A stretch of DNA of 64,000 nucleotides from Owenia fusiformis (lineage: Eukaryota; Annelida; Polychaeta; Sabellida; Oweniidae). The stretch spans positions 38,378,867-38,442,866 of the forward strand of contig CAIIXF020000008.1 of the NCBI GenBank assembly GCA_903813345.2, read 5' to 3'. Shown here piece by piece: positions 61,331 through 64,000 of the stretch. The notes under the pieces are model-generated. The model had not been told where the DNA came from, made no database searches, and was given only the letters and a program-made list of their open reading frames with translations. The translations under genes were made by a program, and so were the position numbers. Each line of letters begins with the position of its first letter. The first letter of the stretch is position 1.

Positions 61331-62440
61331 AAGGCAAAAAACCTCCTATGTCAGGTTGACCTCGATTTGACCATTGTTGACCTACCTTTAACATTTATAT
61401 TAGGGTAAGTACTATTTCCTGAAAATCTGAATCGGTCAAATTAAAAGCACACACGATTTTTTCGAAAAAAAGAAAATGTTTGCAAGCAAAGGAATAGGAT
61501 TAAACTGACTGGGTAATACATAAATATATGTTCTGTCTGAGCTATGATTTTCAAATTTTAAAACGCACGACTAGGGAGACGAGTCTCACTTTTTATGCCT
61601 TCTCTGACAAACACTCGAAATTCCCGCTGAAAAGACATGCTTTGCCAATTTTTTAAAAGTATAATCTGCAATGATTTTGATTGCTCTGAAGACTTTATTT
61701 CAATCTGGCAATTAAAAAACGACAGTAGACTGTCTATATCTACTTTTAATTGTTGTTTCACTGATAACAACGAGATTTATGTTTCAAACTATTCACGGAA
61801 AAATATATGATATATGGCATACATACATGTGCATATATTACTGAAGATTGCGATAAATATTGATATCTAAACTAATTAAAGTCTAAACGATGGCCACATC
61901 TCCCAACTAGCAGGTACATGCTCTGAATAAATATATATTGGACACAACCTACAGTTGGACAATAGTTTTTACATGAAGATAAACATGGAATTTTACAGTA
62001 CATCTGGTTATGTGAGATATATAGGGCAATAAATACAACTACCATTTGGCGGTCAGGACTTTCACTGTTAACTTCAGAACAAATTCTTCCGACATTATTT
62101 GAACGTGCTGACATCTATAAAGTATACGTTATCGTGGATTTTATCAATGCATCAAATGCTAAAATATTAGAGAATAAATATTTTGTAAGAACATCTCATT
62201 CTCAATGTGGGAATTCTTTCCTTTTTTCCACATTTTATTCTGCCTGTATTGACCTCACGTGACATACAATGATTGAAGGACATGACAGCCAGAAGATTTA
62301 GACAATTCTTACGTTGTAAGCCTTCATGGTTTTTATTTGTATGTAGTCTGTGTCCATTTCAATCTGGAGTCTAAAAATAACTCGACATGAAGATTGCAAG
62401 CAATCTTCCGGAGGTACGGTAGGCGTTTTTGACAATCTAA
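61331..62440. other. Intergenic stretch, nothing recognised
   Basis: No exon, tandem array or inverted repeat could be supported. Confidence 0.4.
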
Positions 62441-62444
62441 CCAA

Positions 62445-62545
62445 AGGTCAATCTCAAACTAAGGTCATATATAAGCACGGGGCTTCTTCTAGATAATGTT
62501 TAAAAACGTTGTTCAATTTGAAGCAATTGTAATTTGACCTTTTTT
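62445..62545 (+). repeat. Interspersed repeat (partner 27158-27295)
   Basis: It matches the copy at 27158-27295 and here directly precedes AGCTCACATGGTGAGCT and the microsatellite. Confidence 0.65.
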
Positions 62546-62576
62546 AGCTCACATGGTGAGCTATTGCAATCACTCG

Positions 62577-62607
62577 TCTGTCTGTCCGTCCGTCCGTCCG
62601 TCCGTCC

Positions 62608-62647
<40 letters not shown>

Positions 62648-62850
62648 GTCTGTCTGTCTGTCTCTCTGTCTGTCTGTCTGCCTGTCTCTCTGTCTGTCTG
62701 TCTCTCTGTCTGTCTGTCTCTCTGTCTCTCTGTCTGTCTGTCTGTCTCTCTGTCTGTCTGTCTCTCTGTCTGTCTCTCTGTCTCTCTGTCTGTCTCTCTG
62801 TCTCTCTCTCTGTCTGTCTCTCTGTCTGTCTCTCTGTCTCTCTGTCTGTC
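62577..62850. repeat. CCGT/CTGT/CTCT microsatellite
   Basis: About 270 bp of CCGT then CTGT units with frequent CTCT interruptions. All reading frames through it are artefacts of the repeat. Confidence 0.98.
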
Positions 62851-63139
62851 AACAATTTGCCCGTTTTAAAACCTTTGTCAATAGGATTCCTGTTTTAAGT
62901 TATCTTTGTTCAACATCAATATAGAAACCCCCCCCCCCCTATGACTCCTGGTTCAGAAGCTCGCCTATTTTCAAAATAGCCGCCATTTTTGTCTCGCAAA
63001 ATCCATTTTTGGACCATTTGCTTTAAAACCTCTGTCGGTAGGATTTCCGTTTTAATTTATTTTTGTTCAACATCAATACAGAAAACTCCCTTCTGGCTCC
63101 CCTTTTGTCTAGCGAAATTCACTTTTTTAAACAGAGCCA

Positions 63140-63290
63140 AAGTCTAACAGAATTTCGCATCTAATAATATTAGAAATAGAAACTGATAGGTACGAACGCC
63201 TGAAATAAAAAATCGATGAAAAAAATTTGTCTCCAATGTAATAAAAAACGAAAAGCATATAATGCTTTTATGTAAAAGCATAGTGTTTAT
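63140..63290 (+). pseudogene. Decayed LINE tail, same family as 54015-54985
   Basis: At DNA level GATAGGTACGAACGCC, AAAATCGATGAAA and GAAAAGCATATAATGC line up with the GRYERP..KIDER..EKHIM part of the 54035-54400 frame, but in plus orientation and with several stops. Confidence 0.6.
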
Positions 63291-63403
63291 GATTCGAATG
63301 CAAATTCTTATCTCGAATCCCACTGTTAAACAATTAGAAATCGATGTCTTTGGGAAAAACACGTTGAAACTCTTGGGGACTTATTTTATCAGGGGATTGT
63401 GAA

Positions 63404-63712
63404 TTGGCAAATAAATTTCTGAGTGATGTTAAGAAAAGGTTGCCAGAGGGACTTTCTGTTTTAAGTGACGCGAGAACTATAATATTGGGTCCTGTAATCA
63501 TGAACGAAAATTCTATCCTATTAAACGCACTTTTCTGTATGTATAAAATATATATTTATCTATGCAAATGTAAAAATGTGCGACCATATTTTGTAGGTTT
63601 TAAAAGTAATGTAAAACAATGGTTTCAGTTATATGTAAATATTGTAATGCTGCTAACCTTAAATAAAAACTTATTAAAAAAAAGAAAAAATAATGATAAT
63701 GCTTATTCATAA
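63404..63712 (+). pseudogene. Probable LINE C-terminal relic
   Basis: The frame from 63404 (first codon TTG) has the layout ILGPVI-N-(E)-NSILLNALF...KIYIYLCKCKNVRPYFVGFK. An I-L-G...LLN.I...K-Y-I-Y-x-C-K-C-x-N-x-x-P-x-F-x-x-F-K pattern closes ORF2 in some invertebrate LINEs, to my recollection. It has no RT motif. It may or may not belong to the same copy as 63140-63290. Confidence 0.4.
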
Positions 63713-64000
63713 ATATATCGTTACATAAAAGAATGCGCAATTTACATAAACAACGGACAAGTATCACAGCTATGGCATTATTTTTGCTTCTTTATTCATT
63801 AAATTCAAATATATTCGATATATGAAACATTCATATTCGCTAAATCATTTTTCCATTCGGTAAAAACGTTTATATGTTTGTTACAGCAAATTAAGTTTTC
63901 AAAATAGCCAATCACTTAATACTATGTGCATTAAATTACATATTTCATTCGTTAAATGATATTTTTTGCGTAAACTATTATGGTATTCCTTAAGAGTAAC

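Noticed and set aside
62534-62924. Cys/Leu/Ser- and Arg/Gln/Thr-rich frames of over 100 codons
   Set aside because: They are six-frame translations of the CTGT microsatellite.

Overview
This is a eukaryotic window: AT-rich, with spliced genes, long introns and dense transposon debris. No bacterial-style operons, CRISPR array, tRNA or rRNA was seen. The repeat content (mariner relics, a Ty3/gypsy element primed by a tRNA-Leu-like site, non-LTR retrotransposon tails, AGCTCAC..GTGAGCT boundaries followed by CCGT/CTGT microsatellite) suggests a marine invertebrate, perhaps a mollusc or another lophotrochozoan. That assignment is inference.

Layout. 216-10858 is a tandem array of one minus-strand Ty3/gypsy-type LTR element, LTR-internal-LTR-internal-LTR, with an exact period of 4697 bp and an ATAT target duplication only at the outer edges. 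It appears to sit inside an older TA-flanked inverted-repeat element (about 3-12442). The internal regions keep only a protease-tail/linker ORF and have no reverse transcriptase or integrase, so the element is non-autonomous. 13617-13721 is an orphan copy of an exon that recurs at 17890.

Gene 1 (plus strand, 17120-22499) is a three-exon gene for a protein of about 1,028 residues. It has a basic N-terminus with a possible myristoylation site, a 35-codon phase 1-1 exon, a GlnD/DUF294-like nucleotidyltransferase core, and a C-terminal TPR array of six nearly identical 43-residue repeats between divergent capping repeats. The splice phases close exactly. I consider this the most interesting gene of the window.

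Gene 2 (minus strand, 42587 down to 26898 and probably 24259) runs tail-to-tail against gene 1. Five exons join in phase to give one CUB domain (spread over three exons), one LDL-receptor class A repeat and one transmembrane helix with a basic cytoplasmic start. A sixth exon is possible. The order CUB-LDLa-TM resembles NETO-type co-receptors. The signal-peptide exon and the final exon were not found.

The introns and the right half (43-64 kb) are a graveyard of small inverted-repeat elements. For many, both ends and target duplications can be read: two mariner relics, a Mutator-like element with 9-bp duplication, a 5-bp-duplication family with CACGCGG ends in two copies, an element packed with subterminal repeats, and several foldback MITEs. 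One MITE inserted exactly at a splice donor of gene 2 and duplicated it. From 43 kb to the end no host gene could be supported. That part holds satellites, minisatellites, nested transposons and two LINE tails.
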